Shown here: positions 12,687-23,410 of the stretch, piece by piece
Layout: each line of letters opens with the position of its first letter
Position numbering within the stretch: position 1 is the stretch's first letter
Assembly (NCBI GenBank): GCA_965153455.1
Contig: OZ234501.1
Location: 8,308,001-8,372,000 of the forward strand
Direction: 5' to 3'
Length of the DNA stretch: 64,000 nucleotides
Source: Sphagnum compactum
Lineage: Eukaryota > Bryophyta > Sphagnopsida > Sphagnales
Made by a program: the position numbers and the translations under genes
Notes under the pieces: generated by a model
Seen by the model: only the letters and a program-made list of their open reading frames with translations
Database searches by the model: none
Told to the model about the DNA's origin: nothing

Positions 12687-15476
12687 TCATGAAGTTGCTG
12701 TTGGTGTGGCAGTCGTAGTAGTAGTAGACTCACCTGCTAATCTCCTGGAGAATTCAGAGACAATGTCCTTCACAGAGGAATAAGGAGATGAATTGCTTGC
12801 AGATGACATGCTGCTTCTTGCCACATTGCAGTTGATCATACCAGCCTCCACATCACAGCTTGAAGCTGGAGGAGATCTTTTACTGTCATGTTGCTTACTT
12901 TCATCCCCACCAGCACCACCACCACTTACAGTTGGACCGGCTGGAGGAGGAGGTCCTGAACTCATCTCCAATGCTGCAAGCTCATTGCTGAGCTCCTCTT
13001 TGAGCTGCAGTTCTTCTTCTTCTAGACTACTGTTCCTTGTTATTACAAGCTGGATCTTTATCTTCTCTTCAGTCTGTGCAGCATCAGTGTATAAGATTAC
13101 CTCATGATCTTCAAGAGCTGATCTTGACATGGGAGGAGCATTTTCAATCAGACTCAAGCTGTTGGGGCAATGAATGATCCTTCTCCCCACTGCATCAAAG
13201 CTTGACTCTGCTGATGCCGGCTTCATGATCTCCTGCAGCTGCACACTGGCAGAAGTGAAATCCTCACTAGATGTTGCACTCGAGCCTTGTAAAGCTCCAG
13301 GTTTGGTGCCCATGCTGCCACTGCTATGTCTTCGTCTTCCACCAGCTGCTGCATTGCTGATCATCCTGGTTGCTCTTTCAGGTCGTTGTCCATTTGTGAG
13401 CTCTGCATAGCAGCTCAATCTTCTCCTTGAGGGTGTGAAGTTGGGGGACTTCGCTCGAGTAGGTGGGATTTTCTTCAGCTCAGGTTTGGGTGGTACAGGC
13501 TCTTGGTAGAAGCTTGGAACCGGATTCGCCTTGTATGTCAAAGCTCTGCGAAGCTCTTTGAACTGAGCTTCCTTCTCTTCCAGTCTCTTAGCTTCCTCTC
13601 GCTTTCTCTCCTCTTCCTTGGCCTTCATCCTCTCCTCCAGCTTCGCATAGAACTCCCGTCTCTTCTGTGCTCTCTCCTCGCACTTGAAGTTGAAGCCGCT
13701 GGCTGTTGTGGGTGTAAAGTTCGTTGTCGTCGCCAGCTGCAGCTTCGCCTTCACTGCAGCAGTAGCAGCAGCAGCAGGGACTTGGTTCATCGCGGCCATC
13801 GGCTTCGACTCTTCAGAAGACCTAGTGAAGAGCTTGGACTGTGCATCCCTCGCTGCTTCCCCAACTTCCGCCCTTGCCTTAATGGGCGACTTGCTTCTCC
13901 TACTCGTAACTGCAACACTAGACGAAGAGCTCGAGCTTTGTCTATCGCCTTCGGAGACCCAGTTCTTGCTCGGCGACTTGAAGCCACCCATCGTCTCCGA
14001 CCACGCGGATCCGCCTGCAGCTGCTGCTGACCAGGTCGACCTGGTCGGCGACATGTATCGAGGCTCCGGTGCCCTCCGACGAGTTTGTTCTGGAGACGAC
14101 GCCTGCGGTTTGATGTCGGACTTGATGTCCTTCGTGGAGCTCATGTGATCAGCTGGCCACCTATCTAGCTTCGTCGGAGACTTGAACCCGTTCTGATCTC
14201 GGCCTCGCGGACTACTCGCGACGAGCATTTGCTCTTTGGACGTCGGGGACTTGAAGCCGTTGGTATGCTTCCTTGTATCCGAAGACCACGGTGCTCTTGC
14301 GGGAGACTTGTTGAGACCATCTCTGTTTCTGCGTGTGCTCATGTCGGGGCTGGTCGGCCTCCCCGGCCTTGTGGGCGACTTCGACGGCGACCTTTCCGAG
14401 TGCTGGACGACGACAGTAGTGAACTTCTTACTTCCTGGATCGACCTGCGCTTGCGGGACATGAGAAGAGATCCGGGAGTCGGTTTCTGAACGACTAGCAG
14501 CTGGGGAAGCTGGAAGGGCTTGAGGGTTGGGCAACGGGTATGCCGCGACAGGAATCGTGATGTTCAAACCTGGAGGGCTACCACTACGTGCTGTAGGAGA
14601 ACTGGAAGAAGAGTCAGGAGGAAGCTGCTGCTGCTGCTGCTGCTGCGAGAGGTCGTCAGTTATCCCGGAGTCGACGACGTCGTCGAGCTTCAAAAGCATC
14701 TTCATTGCCGCATACTGTAGCTGTGCAGCTGGTGCTGCAGACGGACGCACTTTGGAGACCCAGGGTCCAACTACTTGTGTCGACTGCTGCTGCTGGAGCT
14801 TCTTCTTCGCCGCCCCACCATTTGACAATACTGCACCTTTCACCTGAGGAGCTGCTGCAGCATTGTCCCCATCCATCTTCTTCCCCACTACCGCAACACT
14901 CCCCAGCTCCTGCAGCGCCGCCGGATCGGACAACCGGCCGAGCGCCGGGCTCATCTCATTCTCACGCGCTGCTTCCACTCCCATATCCTCTGCCGAGTTG
15001 ATCCCACCAACAGCGACGATATGCTTCCTGACCTCCACAGGTTCCGCCATCTCATCAACCCCAGTAACGCGCGCCTTCAGCTGCCGCTGCTGCTGATGCT
15101 CTTCCTGCAGCCCTACAGTGTTGGCCAAGAATTCCGCAACAGTTATAGTATCTTCATGCTGGCCATTAAGAAACGGCTCCGGAAACAAGGCACCTGCCAC
15201 TAGCGTCGTCGTGCAGCTCTCAAGCTTGTCATTCTGCAACGACGCATGAATGGAAGCTGGAATATCGAACTGGAAATCACTCTCATCAACACCGGCATCA
15301 TCAGAAGCTTCAACATTCCCTGTACCCACATCGACACCAGCAGCAGCATGATCATCCTTCAATACAGCTTTCCGCGAGGAGCTCGACCCATGACAAGGCT
15401 TCTTGGCCCGCCCCCGCACCCTAGTGCCTCTCAGAAATTCACCCTTCTCTTCCTCAAACAAGAACGAGCTATTCAT
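12687..15476 (-). CDS. WVD2-like/TPX2 C-terminal domain microtubule-associated protein
   Basis: Single-exon gene for 929 aa. The frame is open further upstream, but the first ATG is at 15476 (MNSSFLFEEEKGEF). The TPX2 C-terminal domain lies at about residues 590-680: CEERAQKRREFYAKLEERMK, then a Glu/Lys coiled coil (KEEERKREEAKRLEEKEAQF), ALTYKANPVPSFYQEP and KKIPPTRAKSPN, all matching WVD2/WDL proteins. That family binds cortical microtubules and affects organ and cell shape in flowering plants. The rest is low-complexity: polyGln runs, a Ser-rich segment, and a Ser-Pro region at about residues 350-540 with repeated GFKSPT/GFKSPS motifs. It is longer than typical WDL proteins (about 300-500 aa). 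The domain call is firm; the exact cellular role is inferred. GC-rich codon use contrasts with the AT-rich flanks. Confidence 0.9.
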   Translation of the reverse strand: MNSSFLFEEEKGEFLRGTRVRGRAKKPCHGSSSSRKAVLKDDHAAAGVDVGTGNVEASDDAGVDESDFQFDIPASIHASLQNDKLESCTTTLVAGALFPEPFLNGQHEDTITVAEFLANTVGLQEEHQQQRQLKARVTGVDEMAEPVEVRKHIVAVGGINSAEDMGVEAARENEMSPALGRLSDPAALQELGSVAVVGKKMDGDNAAAAPQVKGAVLSNGGAAKKKLQQQQSTQVVGPWVSKVRPSAAPAAQLQYAAMKMLLKLDDVVDSGITDDLSQQQQQQQLPPDSSSSSPTARSGSPPGLNITIPVAAYPLPNPQALPASPAASRSETDSRISSHVPQAQVDPGSKKFTTVVVQHSERSPSKSPTRPGRPTSPDMSTRRNRDGLNKSPARAPWSSDTRKHTNGFKSPTSKEQMLVASSPRGRDQNGFKSPTKLDRWPADHMSSTKDIKSDIKPQASSPEQTRRRAPEPRYMSPTRSTWSAAAAGGSAWSETMGGFKSPSKNWVSEGDRQSSSSSSSVAVTSRRSKSPIKARAEVGEAARDAQSKLFTRSSEESKPMAAMNQVPAAAATAAVKAKLQLATTTNFTPTTASGFNFKCEERAQKRREFYAKLEERMKAKEEERKREEAKRLEEKEAQFKELRRALTYKANPVPSFYQEPVPPKPELKKIPPTRAKSPNFTPSRRRLSCYAELTNGQRPERATRMISNAAAGGRRRHSSGSMGTKPGALQGSSATSSEDFTSASVQLQEIMKPASAESSFDAVGRRIIHCPNSLSLIENAPPMSRSALEDHEVILYTDAAQTEEKIKIQLVITRNSSLEEEELQLKEELSNELAALEMSSGPPPPAGPTVSGGGAGGDESKQHDSKRSPPASSCDVEAGMINCNVARSSMSSASNSSPYSSVKDIVSEFSRRLAGESTTTTTATPTATS

Positions 15477-15521
15477 ACTTGAAACCTCAAATCCGTCCCA
15501 CAACAAATCCCCGGCCCAATG

Positions 15522-15553
<32 letters not shown>

Positions 15554-16060
15554 ACATGCAGAATCCCTCAATACTCAAGCAGAGGCTTCAATCAAGCAAT
15601 GCACGGTTCCCGGGATCATATTGCAGAAGCAAAAACACATTACAAAAACCAACATAAAAAAACAGCACCTATACTAAGTTTATACTGCAAAAACTACAGA
15701 AGAAGAAGAAGGAGAAGGAGAAAGAGCCAGAAGAGAAGAAGCAGAAGAAGCACAAGGAGAAGGAAGAATCATCAACAGTAAGTACAACCATTTACAGCTG
15801 AGTTTTTTTTTGGGGAAGTGGGTGGTTTTGAAATCGTTGGTGAATGCGTGGGAGCTGCTGCTGCTGCTGCTGCATGCTCATCATGTGCACACCATCGCCG
15901 ACTCTTGTGGCTACCTGCCGCCATGAAGATTTCTAAACCTGGCCGCGAGATTTGAGCGCGCCTCTTCCTCCTTTTCTTTCTTTCTTTCCTCGCTTGCAAC
16001 CAGGCTGCCCTTACTGCGCTCCCCCTCCTCCTCCTGCTGCTGGGCAACAACAAGGGGATG
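15477..16060 (-). promoter_or_regulatory. 5' leader and proximal promoter of the TPX2-family gene
   Basis: GC-richer DNA just upstream of the ATG at 15476, ending abruptly at the array starting near 16060. It contains a (CT)n tract on the plus strand (15522-15550; GA in the transcript), a plus-strand purine-rich block at 15695-15765 and a GCT triplet run at 15857-15875. An open frame at 15772-16053 (-) has no recognised domain and is best read as leader sequence. GA/CT tracts close to start codons are common in plant 5' UTRs. No clear TATA box was identified. Confidence 0.5.
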
Positions 16061-16063
16061 GGG

Positions 16064-16577
16064 CAGATTATGTCATTTTCTACGCCACATTACATGACAT
16101 AATCTGATTATTATGTCATTCTCTTCACCAAATTACATCTCATAATCTGATTATGTCATTTTCTTCATCACATTATATGTCATAATCTGATTACATCATT
16201 CTCTTCCCCACAATGATTATTTGGCAAAATCTGCTTATGTGATTTTCTTCACCACATTATATGTCATAATCTGATTACATCATTTTCTTCACCACATTAT
16301 ATGTCATAATCTGATTACATTATTTTCTTCATCACATTATTTGGCATAATCTGATTACATCATTTTCTTCATCACATTATTTGGCATAATCTGATAACAT
16401 ATGTCATTTTCTTCACCACGGTACATGTCATAATCTGATTATGTCATTTACTTCATCGCATTATATGTCATAATCTGATTCCATCATTTTATTCACCGCA
16501 TTATTTGCGATAATCTGATTATGTTGTTTTATTCACCACATTACATGTCATAATTTGATTATGTCATTTTCTTCATT
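16064..16577. repeat. 41-bp minisatellite, about 12 units
   Basis: Units consist of ATTATGTCATTTTCTTCACC, ACATTATATGTCATAATCTG and A. The TAATCTGA block recurs near 16098, 16141, 16181, 16228 (as AATCTGCT), 16268, 16308, 16350, 16391, 16431, 16471, 16513 and 16553 (as TAATTTGA), a period of 40-43 bp. Two unit variants differ by ATATGTC versus ATTTGGC. An isolated related unit occurs at 16763-16805. The array lies immediately upstream of the TPX2-family gene leader. Confidence 0.92.
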
Positions 16578-17010
16578 AGGCGAGCTAAGGAGGGATGTGT
16601 CCCATTAGGGGTGAGCTAAGGACACACCCATTGCCTTTTAGGGCGAGCAAGACTCACCCTAATGTGACGCCTCGCTCGCCAATTAGGGCAAGCTAGGGGG
16701 GACGCACCCAACATAAGGGGAAGCGACTAGATCATTCCAAAGAATACGTAACGGTCTAGTGTGGCAGATTATGTCATTTCATTAACCATATTCTTGACGT
16801 AATCTTCCATTGATGATCATATACACCTAACAATTGTGACCAAAATGTGTCGATTGAACATAAATTCTTTTGTAAATCATTGTGGAATTTGCTGGCCTCA
16901 GACCTTAATGTTATGGAATGGCCCCAGTTGCCCTTGCCCATTTACGTTCATCTAGCTCGCCCGCCCTAATGGGCTCACATCGCACCTTGCCGAACGTAAT
17001 GGGCTGGGGC
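16578..17010. repeat. GCGAGC/TTAGGG-rich cluster with inverted copies
   Basis: The short phrase TTAGG(G)CGAGC or its complement GCTCGCC(CTAA) occurs at least five times: near 16577, 16605, 16640, 16675 and 16955. It is present in both orientations and mixed with GACGCACCC and ATGGGCT phrases. The inverted arrangement suggests decayed foldback or nested repeats. No coding potential is visible. Confidence 0.5.
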
Positions 17011-19942
17011 TTGACCATTCCATTCCATACAAGAGTTTTATTTTTGGGCAAATTTTTGCATTCAGGGAACAAAAGAAGTGGAGTTGCTGGTGATTCAAAG
17101 GACTTTTTTTGGAAAATATATATATATATATATAATTAATTAATCGGGCCCACATATAAGGGGAAAAACATTTTGAAATCATCATATTTAGACAATGGGT
17201 TCCAATATGTTGCCAAAATATAGGAGGGATGCTAAAAAAAAAATTCTATTTTTTTCTCTGAATTGTAGTCAAATTTGGCTAAGTCCTCTTGTGCATGATC
17301 ACCAACCCACCTGTAACCTACCTCACAAATTTGAAAAAAAAAAAAAAAAGTACTATCCCATAGTACAAAACTATGACCTCAAAAAGAAGAAAGTTCCAGA
17401 AAATCTTTCCAAAAACAATTAAAAAATTTCTCCAATTTGTGAGAGAGCTAAAGAGGTCCAAAGACAGGGTGAAGACAGGATCACTTTTAAGGAAAAACTC
17501 TATTAGCGACACAAAGTTGGGAAATTTTTGTTTTTCTAGTGTAAAATTTGACTAACTTTGCTAATTTTTTTTAAAAATCATTATTCACCCAATTTTAAGT
17601 AAATATCAAAACATTGAAGAAAAAACACCTCTGTGCAAAAATGCTTAATTAAAAAAAATCGATGTTACGTACAAAGATAATAACATAATATTGTCGCAAT
17701 TTGAAAAATCTGTCCATATCAAATGAAATCCTCTCAATAAATAAGCATTCATGATTGTGTTTTCTTTGGCAACATAATCATTTTTGTGTTTAACCAAAAT
17801 CCTTTTCACTAAAATACCCATTTCATTATTGTGTTTTTTGCAACATTAAATTATATTGTGATTGTGTTGGCAAACATGTTTGACATGGTTTTCTTGTGGT
17901 TGATATTATTGGTTGAGAGCTTAAACTTGTTGCCCTAAATTTTTGATGTTCAAAAGAATTGCTTCTATGTAAACCTCTATTGTTTTCTGTATGTGAAGTG
18001 GGGGCAAAAATCTTGCTTTCAGTTAAGTTCATTCATTAATGATTCCAATGGCAAAATTGTTACCAAAATCATGTATCATTAACAAAAACCATTTTTGGGG
18101 GCGGGGATTATGATGGCAAGCATTTGTTAGAGAAAATATTTTGCATAATTTGATTCCATTTATCATTGAAGTTGATATCTCCACAAGCATAAAATGGGTT
18201 TGTTTTCAAAATGCTTTGCACATTAGTTGTTTGGGATTCAAAATACCCACGGAGATATGCAATGGATTTTTTGAAACTTCAAATTCTCAATCACATTTTC
18301 CCGCGAAACAAAAACAAAAAGGAAAGAGGTTGTACCAAAAAAAAAAGAGAGCACATGTAGTGTTGTGTCATCCTTTTCATTTGATTCTTCTACTTGAAAA
18401 TAAAAATGTATGCATGACTTTCATGTGTTATTGTTGTTCTAAAACACCAGAAAGTCAGGCCGCCAAATGTCATGCACTTTTTTGTTTTTGTTTTGGCCAT
18501 ATGGATAAATGAAAGTACAACACCGAATGCTCTCAAGTTTCCTCCCACCGAATATCTCCATTCTCCATTCGAAAGAGATGACTCCAAGGTGTGTGTACTA
18601 TGAGTGTTGGGTACTATAGGCTTGCACTCGGTATCAACACTTTAGTTGCAAGGACACTAAAGAGACTGACTTGACCTGAGGCAATCCAGTTATCCGGAAA
18701 GTCACCCTCTATTTCTTATGCTGAAACTGGTTGTTCTCACCCCCTAATCGCGTGACTTTATCGATAACTCTAACACCAATCTTCTTCCAGTCCCGATCTG
18801 GTATATGAGTCTTATACCAGATTCAATAATACCAGGCAAAAGTATACTTATCACATGTACCAGGGTAAAATCAGCCTTGGCAATTGCATAACCCATTGGT
18901 GTTTACTATCAAGTTAAGCCCTAAACAAGGGCTTCAAGGAGAACCAATACCTTAAAATGGTACCTTCTCCTACTAGAGTGAGGCCTACTAGAGGGTCTAT
19001 ATATTATTAACACATTCCAATATATGGGTCTGAAAATGTAATAAATATGATGTACCTTTCACTCATGTGGTGAATTGTAGTTGATGATTGAACAAAAGTT
19101 TATGACACAAAATTAATGATAAAACTGGGCTCTGTGAGTTGAATCCTAACCACGCCAGATTTGAAAATTAGGGTTTCCAGAAACACCATGACCAAAAATG
19201 TTCCATGATTTGAAGAAACCCGTATTAGAAGTTAGAACCATATCACAAGTTCCGTCAACAATATATAAAAACAAAAATTCCTTTCCAAATTAAAAATTAA
19301 TTAGGCTACTCTTTTTTTTTAAACAATTTTTTTTTAAAAAGGAAAAATAAGAGTACATATTTTGAAATAATCTAGAATATTTTATTTTTGGAAATAGAAT
19401 CTTAAAAATTAATTAATTGGCAGATATGTGCAGGAGCTGCTCCTTTTCCATGGTACTCTTGACCATGGGTATGAGTTTAGGTGCTGGTTAACCTAAGGCC
19501 TTAAGTAAACAAAGCCAGGAAGGAGGATTTGATGTACTCAAGTACACTTCCCAGCAAATGAGGATGGAGTACATCCATCCACACCAACTAGCTAACCTAA
19601 AAACCCCATTTATTTGTGCAGTAAAATGTAGCCAGATTTGGTTTCATGGATGGGGATGAATGGGATTAAAAAATGGGATGAATGATATTTACCATGGGGT
19701 CCAAGGCAATAATTGTTAGTTGCAGAGCATTAAATGGAAATTAGCAGTTGCCAAGTACTTGAAGTTACCACTTCATCCACAAAATTGATTAGACTTAGGC
19801 GTTTCCAATCATTACATGATTTCAAAAAAACAAAATCAGCTTGGCTCCTTTCCCAAGAGGGGAATTCAACACTTTGGCCCCCCCTCACATGTGCCAATAA
19901 ATCAAAGCTCAATTAGCCATTGAAGAACCATAGAGCCTTCTA
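17011..19942. other. AT-rich intergenic DNA
   Basis: No gene is supported. It holds (AT)n at 17117-17133, poly-A tracts, one copy of a dispersed AT-rich element (17195-17345) and, at 18770-18960, a segment dense in CTGGTAT/ATACCAG phrases also found at 21125-21445. Open frames such as 18141-18512 (+) have no recognised domain. Confidence 0.5.
17195..17345 (+). repeat. Dispersed AT-rich repeat family, copy a
   Basis: It contains GCCAAAATATAGGAGGGATG, a TTTTTCTCTGAATTGTAGTC segment, AAATTTGGCTAAGTCCTCTT, GTGCATGATCA and ACCTCACAAATTTG. The same ordered blocks recur at 21903-22012 and, shorter, at 29549-29630. The repeated order over more than 80 bp indicates a shared ancestral element rather than chance AT-richness. 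Confidence 0.65.
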
Positions 19943-20036
19943 GCATTTTAGGGTTTTAGGGTTTAAGGGGTTTTAGGGTTTTAGGGTCTAGCATTTTAGG
20001 GTTAAAGGGTTTTAGGGTTTAAGGGTTTAAGGATTT
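19943..20036 (+). repeat. Interstitial telomere-like tract (TTTTAGGG/TTTAAGGG)
   Basis: About ten imperfect TTTAGGG-type units (TTTTAGGG, TTTAAGGG, TTAAAGGG), twice interrupted by TCTAGCA. This is the plant telomere motif in degenerate form. It is the longest such tract in the window; shorter ones lie near 5705-5740, 22120-22140, 36905-36930, 37240-37262 and 51088-51106. Confidence 0.8.
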
Positions 20037-20099
20037 AGATAAGTGGAAATGATAGGCTATATAGGGCTAACATTATTGTGAGAAGCTAAATTCTCTTGT

Positions 20100-20460
20100 T
20101 AAACAAAAGGGGTGTGTCACATTTGTGGCCTTGCCATTTACATTATTAAAAAGTGTCTGAAGGCAAAAGAAAGAAGAATTATGGAAACTCAAATATTCCA
20201 CCATGCAAAAATATAATAATCTTCAAAAAATCCTCCACAAAAAGAAATCAAATTTTTTTTCAAGATATATTATAACTCTATTATAACTAATCTCAAGTTT
20301 CAACACAAGCCTAAATATCATCTTTCAAAATTCCTTATATAATATAAAAATAGTCCTTGGTATTACTTAGTAGGGGCCTATTAAAATCCCTTAAGCTACT
20401 ATACTCTATAATGAATCTAAACACAATATCCTTGCCCTTGGTAGGCAAGGCCAAAAAACC
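20100..20460 (+). repeat. Dispersed repeat of about 370 bp, copy 1
   Basis: It aligns along its length with 49930-50310 in the same orientation. Shared blocks in order: AAAGGGGTGTGT, ATTATGGAAACTCAAA, CCATGCAAAAATATAATAAT, TAACTCTATTATAACTAATC, TCATCTTTCAAAA, TAGTAGGGGCC, CTCTATAATGAAT and ACACAATATCCTT. The flanks are unrelated. No ORF, poly-A tail or terminal inverted repeat was found, so the class is unknown. Confidence 0.85.
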
Positions 20461-20510
20461 CCCATCCTAATTAAGTTCACACTCACTCAAAAGAGCTTTT
20501 ATTAAGCTTT

Positions 20511-20848
20511 TAGGATCATAATTATACAGATTTTAATATTATAAATATTTTTTTTATCATTAAGACCAAGAAAGAAGAGAGCTTAGTTTGCACAACTACT
20601 TAATTATTTAGTACTAAGTTTTTAGCATCATAATTATACATATTTTAATATTATAAATATTTTTTAATCATTTAAGACCAAGAAAGAAGAGTAGCTTAGT
20701 TTGCACAACTACTTAATTATTTAGTACTAAGTTTTTAGGATCATAATTATACATATTTTAATATTATAAATATTATTTAATCATTTAAGACCAAGAAAGA
20801 AGAGAGAGCTTACTAGTTTGCAACAACTACTTATTAGTACTGAGTTAG
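20511..20848. repeat. 113-bp tandem repeat, three units
   Basis: Units begin TAGGATCATAATTATACA at 20511, TAGCATCATAATTATACA at 20623 and TAGGATCATAATTATACA at 20736. Each carries TTTTAATATTATAAATATT, AAGACCAAGAAAGAAGAG, TTTGCACAACTACTTA and TTTAGTACTAAGTT. The first two units are 112 and 113 bp and nearly identical, so the duplication is recent; the third decays at its end. Very AT-rich. Confidence 0.92.
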
Positions 20849-21124
20849 TAATTAGAACTAAAATAAAAGTGTTAAAATACATGAGGGCTGTGACTTGTTT
20901 GTTTATGTTTTTTTAATAAAAATAATAATTTAAGTATAATTACATTTCAGATCACAAAAAAATTAATAAACCAAAAGATTGCATGAGAATGAAATAAAAT
21001 GAAAATATCAAATTTTTTAATTAAAATAGATCTTTGAAATAAATGAAGTATCAGACTTTTCAGGAATTTGTTTTGCCTATTTCTTTCTTTCTTTCTTTCT
21101 TAGCAAAAGGTTCGAGTTACTTTG

Positions 21125-21445
21125 AGTTGGTCTGGTATCCACTTTGGCAATCATCAACAAGGAGATTTAGCCATTTTTGGCTATAGACCAGCTATGAAAA
21201 CAGAAATTTACTTAAAGTCCTTTCATACCCTGGCTACTTGCTTTGTCTGGTATGAGGCCAGGTATATCCCTGCCACCTGGTATTGAAACTGGTATATATT
21301 TAAAAAAAACTGGCACAAGATGGGTATCAACTTAGCTCCATGCAAGCATGGTATGGGTATCAGGCTGGGTATCACCTCATGGCATACCAGCCTGGTAGGG
21401 TCCTTCTACCAGTATTGATACCCTTGTTGATACCATTGTTGATAC
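21125..21445. repeat. Region dense in CTGGTAT/ATACCAG motifs
   Basis: More than ten occurrences of GGTAT or its complement ATACC lie within about 320 bp, many with flanking CTGG or CCAG, alternating in orientation. No constant period is seen. A smaller cluster of the same phrases occurs at 18770-18960. It may be a decayed element with internal inverted repeats. Confidence 0.45.
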
Positions 21446-21902
21446 CAGGTGCACGCCTATATGCTATAAATAATTCCATAATCCTTGCCTAAAGGCATGA
21501 CCCAATAACCAAATAGGTACACTCATCACAGGGTTCTTTTTTTAAAAAATTAAAGGAAAAATGTAGCTTTTGCCCAAAATAATAAAAAAATTAACTGAAA
21601 AAAAATTTAAATAAAAAATAATCAAAAAAAATTGCTTCCAAATTATGATGTGCTTCTAGCATGGCTCTTAAGCAAGTAAAATGGAAATTTTTTGGGCCCC
21701 CAAAATAAAAACATGGATGATTTTACTTGACTTTGAAGTTTGGTGGGTGGTGGGTTCCAGAGTTTGTTTTTTGTGGGTGAATTTAAAAAACAAAGGCATT
21801 TTGGGGGGGGAGAAAATGGGGCCCAAAATAGTCACATTATATGAGGAAAACAAATTGCCAAATTGCCAAATTGCCAAATTTAGACAAATAATTTGTAGCA
21901 TA

Positions 21903-22012
21903 TGGCCAAAATTATAGATTCCTTAAACTTTTCTACTTTCCTTTCTGACTTGTACACAAATTTGGCTATGTCCTCTTGTGGATGATCATCTGACCATTTA
22001 CCTAAAAAAAAA
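21903..22012 (+). repeat. Dispersed AT-rich repeat family, copy b
   Basis: Matches 17195-17345 in order: GGCCAAAATTATAG, TACTTTCCTTTCTGACTTGT, CAAATTTGGCTATGTCCTCT and GTGGATGATCA. It is shorter than copy a and lacks its poly-A continuation. Confidence 0.6.
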
Positions 22013-23232
22013 CACACTGGGCTCATCTCATCTCATCTCCTCCTCTCCAATGTGCAAATTTGTAGAGAAAGGACATACCCCTATATTTCTTTGACTTTTG
22101 GAGGAGGAGGAGGAGGAGGAGGGTTTAGGGTTTAGGGTTTTCTCAAGGCCAGGCTCCAAATCAATCAATTATGTCTTCAACAACAACATCCATTTTGAAC
22201 ATCATTACACAATCACAATATGTGAAGGTGGTGGGAGGTGGTGCCCATGATGGATGGGTTGGTCTCAATTTTAAAAATGCAACAACACTTATGGAATAAA
22301 GCTTCATGGGGAAACTCATGTTCTCCACTTAGTGATTTCTCAAATGCTAAGTATGTCGTGCATTTTTTTTACTTGAATTTCTGAGTGAAAATAGTGTATT
22401 ATGTATGAGTACATCCTTTAATTTTCCCCCCATTTCCAATTTCCAACTTCCTTTTGTTAGGTCCTTGATGATCCCTATTGCCCATTATGAAGCTAACCAC
22501 CTATATGCTAGGAGGCCTCAGTCCAGTGTTTTTTCTTTTCTTTTTTTTTTAATTTATAAATTTTTTATTTTGCAAAAGTGGAGAATTTTTGCGGACTGAA
22601 AATAAATATTCCACACTTTTCTTCTTTTTTTTACAAAAACTACATATTTTGTCAAGTTTCTCTCCAATAATCACAAAAATATGACAAAAATTTGTCACCC
22701 AAAAAAATTACTACCTCAATCCTTTGCCCAGTGCACCCATTGCCCATTATGAAGGGAGCCTAGTGTGAAGCTCAAATTGAGTTGGATGAACATTGGCTTT
22801 ATTTCCATGGCTGCCTACATCTAAGGCTCATCTAAAAAGCATTCATCAACCCAAATTAGGTTGATTGGACAAGGAGGGGCTAAATTGCTCACTCAAACAT
22901 TTTTTTTTTTTGGAATGATATGAACTCATGTCTCTAACCTCTGAGATCTTCACAACCATTGCAACTTGTAAGGTTAACTAACTTTAGCTCTCCTTAAGTT
23001 GAATGGTGGTGGACACACAAATGATATGGGGGGGGGGGGAACTTCCCTCATCCCCAATAGTTGTTTTTGTTGCTTTAGAATAATGGAAAAGAATGATGAC
23101 CTAGTAGTGGGCCATCCTGACTCATGTGGCCATGATATGTTATATCCACAATCCAGATGTTCCAAAAACACCAGCTCACAGGAACAAACAACAAACCTAT
23201 GTTGGTTCTTCTCTTGCAGAAGATTTCCCTTG
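22013..23232. other. Intergenic DNA, no gene recognised
   Basis: It contains a (GGA)n run near 22099-22120 followed by a short TTTAGGG doublet, poly-T and poly-G tracts (23029-23039), and open frames without domains. The 23000-23280 frame on the minus strand overlaps the neighbouring tandem repeat. Confidence 0.45.
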
Positions 23233-23410
23233 TTGCTTGCAACTTTGATACTAACACATCCAATCTTTTGATTGATTTCCATGTTGCTTGCAACTTTGAT
23301 ACTAACACATCCAATCTTTCGATTTCCATGTTGCTTCCAACTTTGATACTAACACATCCAATCTTTTGATTTCCATGTTGCTTCCAACTTTGATATGCAT
23401 CCAATATTTG
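23233..23410. repeat. 47-51 bp tandem repeat, four units
   Basis: Units begin TTGCTTGCAACTTTGATACT at 23233 and 23284 and TTGCTTCCAACTTTGATACT at 23331 and 23378, each followed by AACACATCCAATCTTTTGAT and TTCCATG. Unit 1 carries a 4-bp TGAT duplication (51 bp); the next two are 47 bp; the last is truncated. It explains the repeated VLVSKLQAT-type peptides in a minus-strand frame, which are not evidence of a gene. Confidence 0.9.

Noticed and set aside
13174-14148. Several plus-strand frames of 70-175 codons opposite the TPX2-family gene
   Set aside because: Leu/Cys/Ser-rich shadows of a GC-rich minus-strand coding region; no domain.
15477-15506. Upstream extension of the TPX2-family protein by ten residues
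   Set aside because: The first codon there is TTG; the first in-frame ATG is at 15476.
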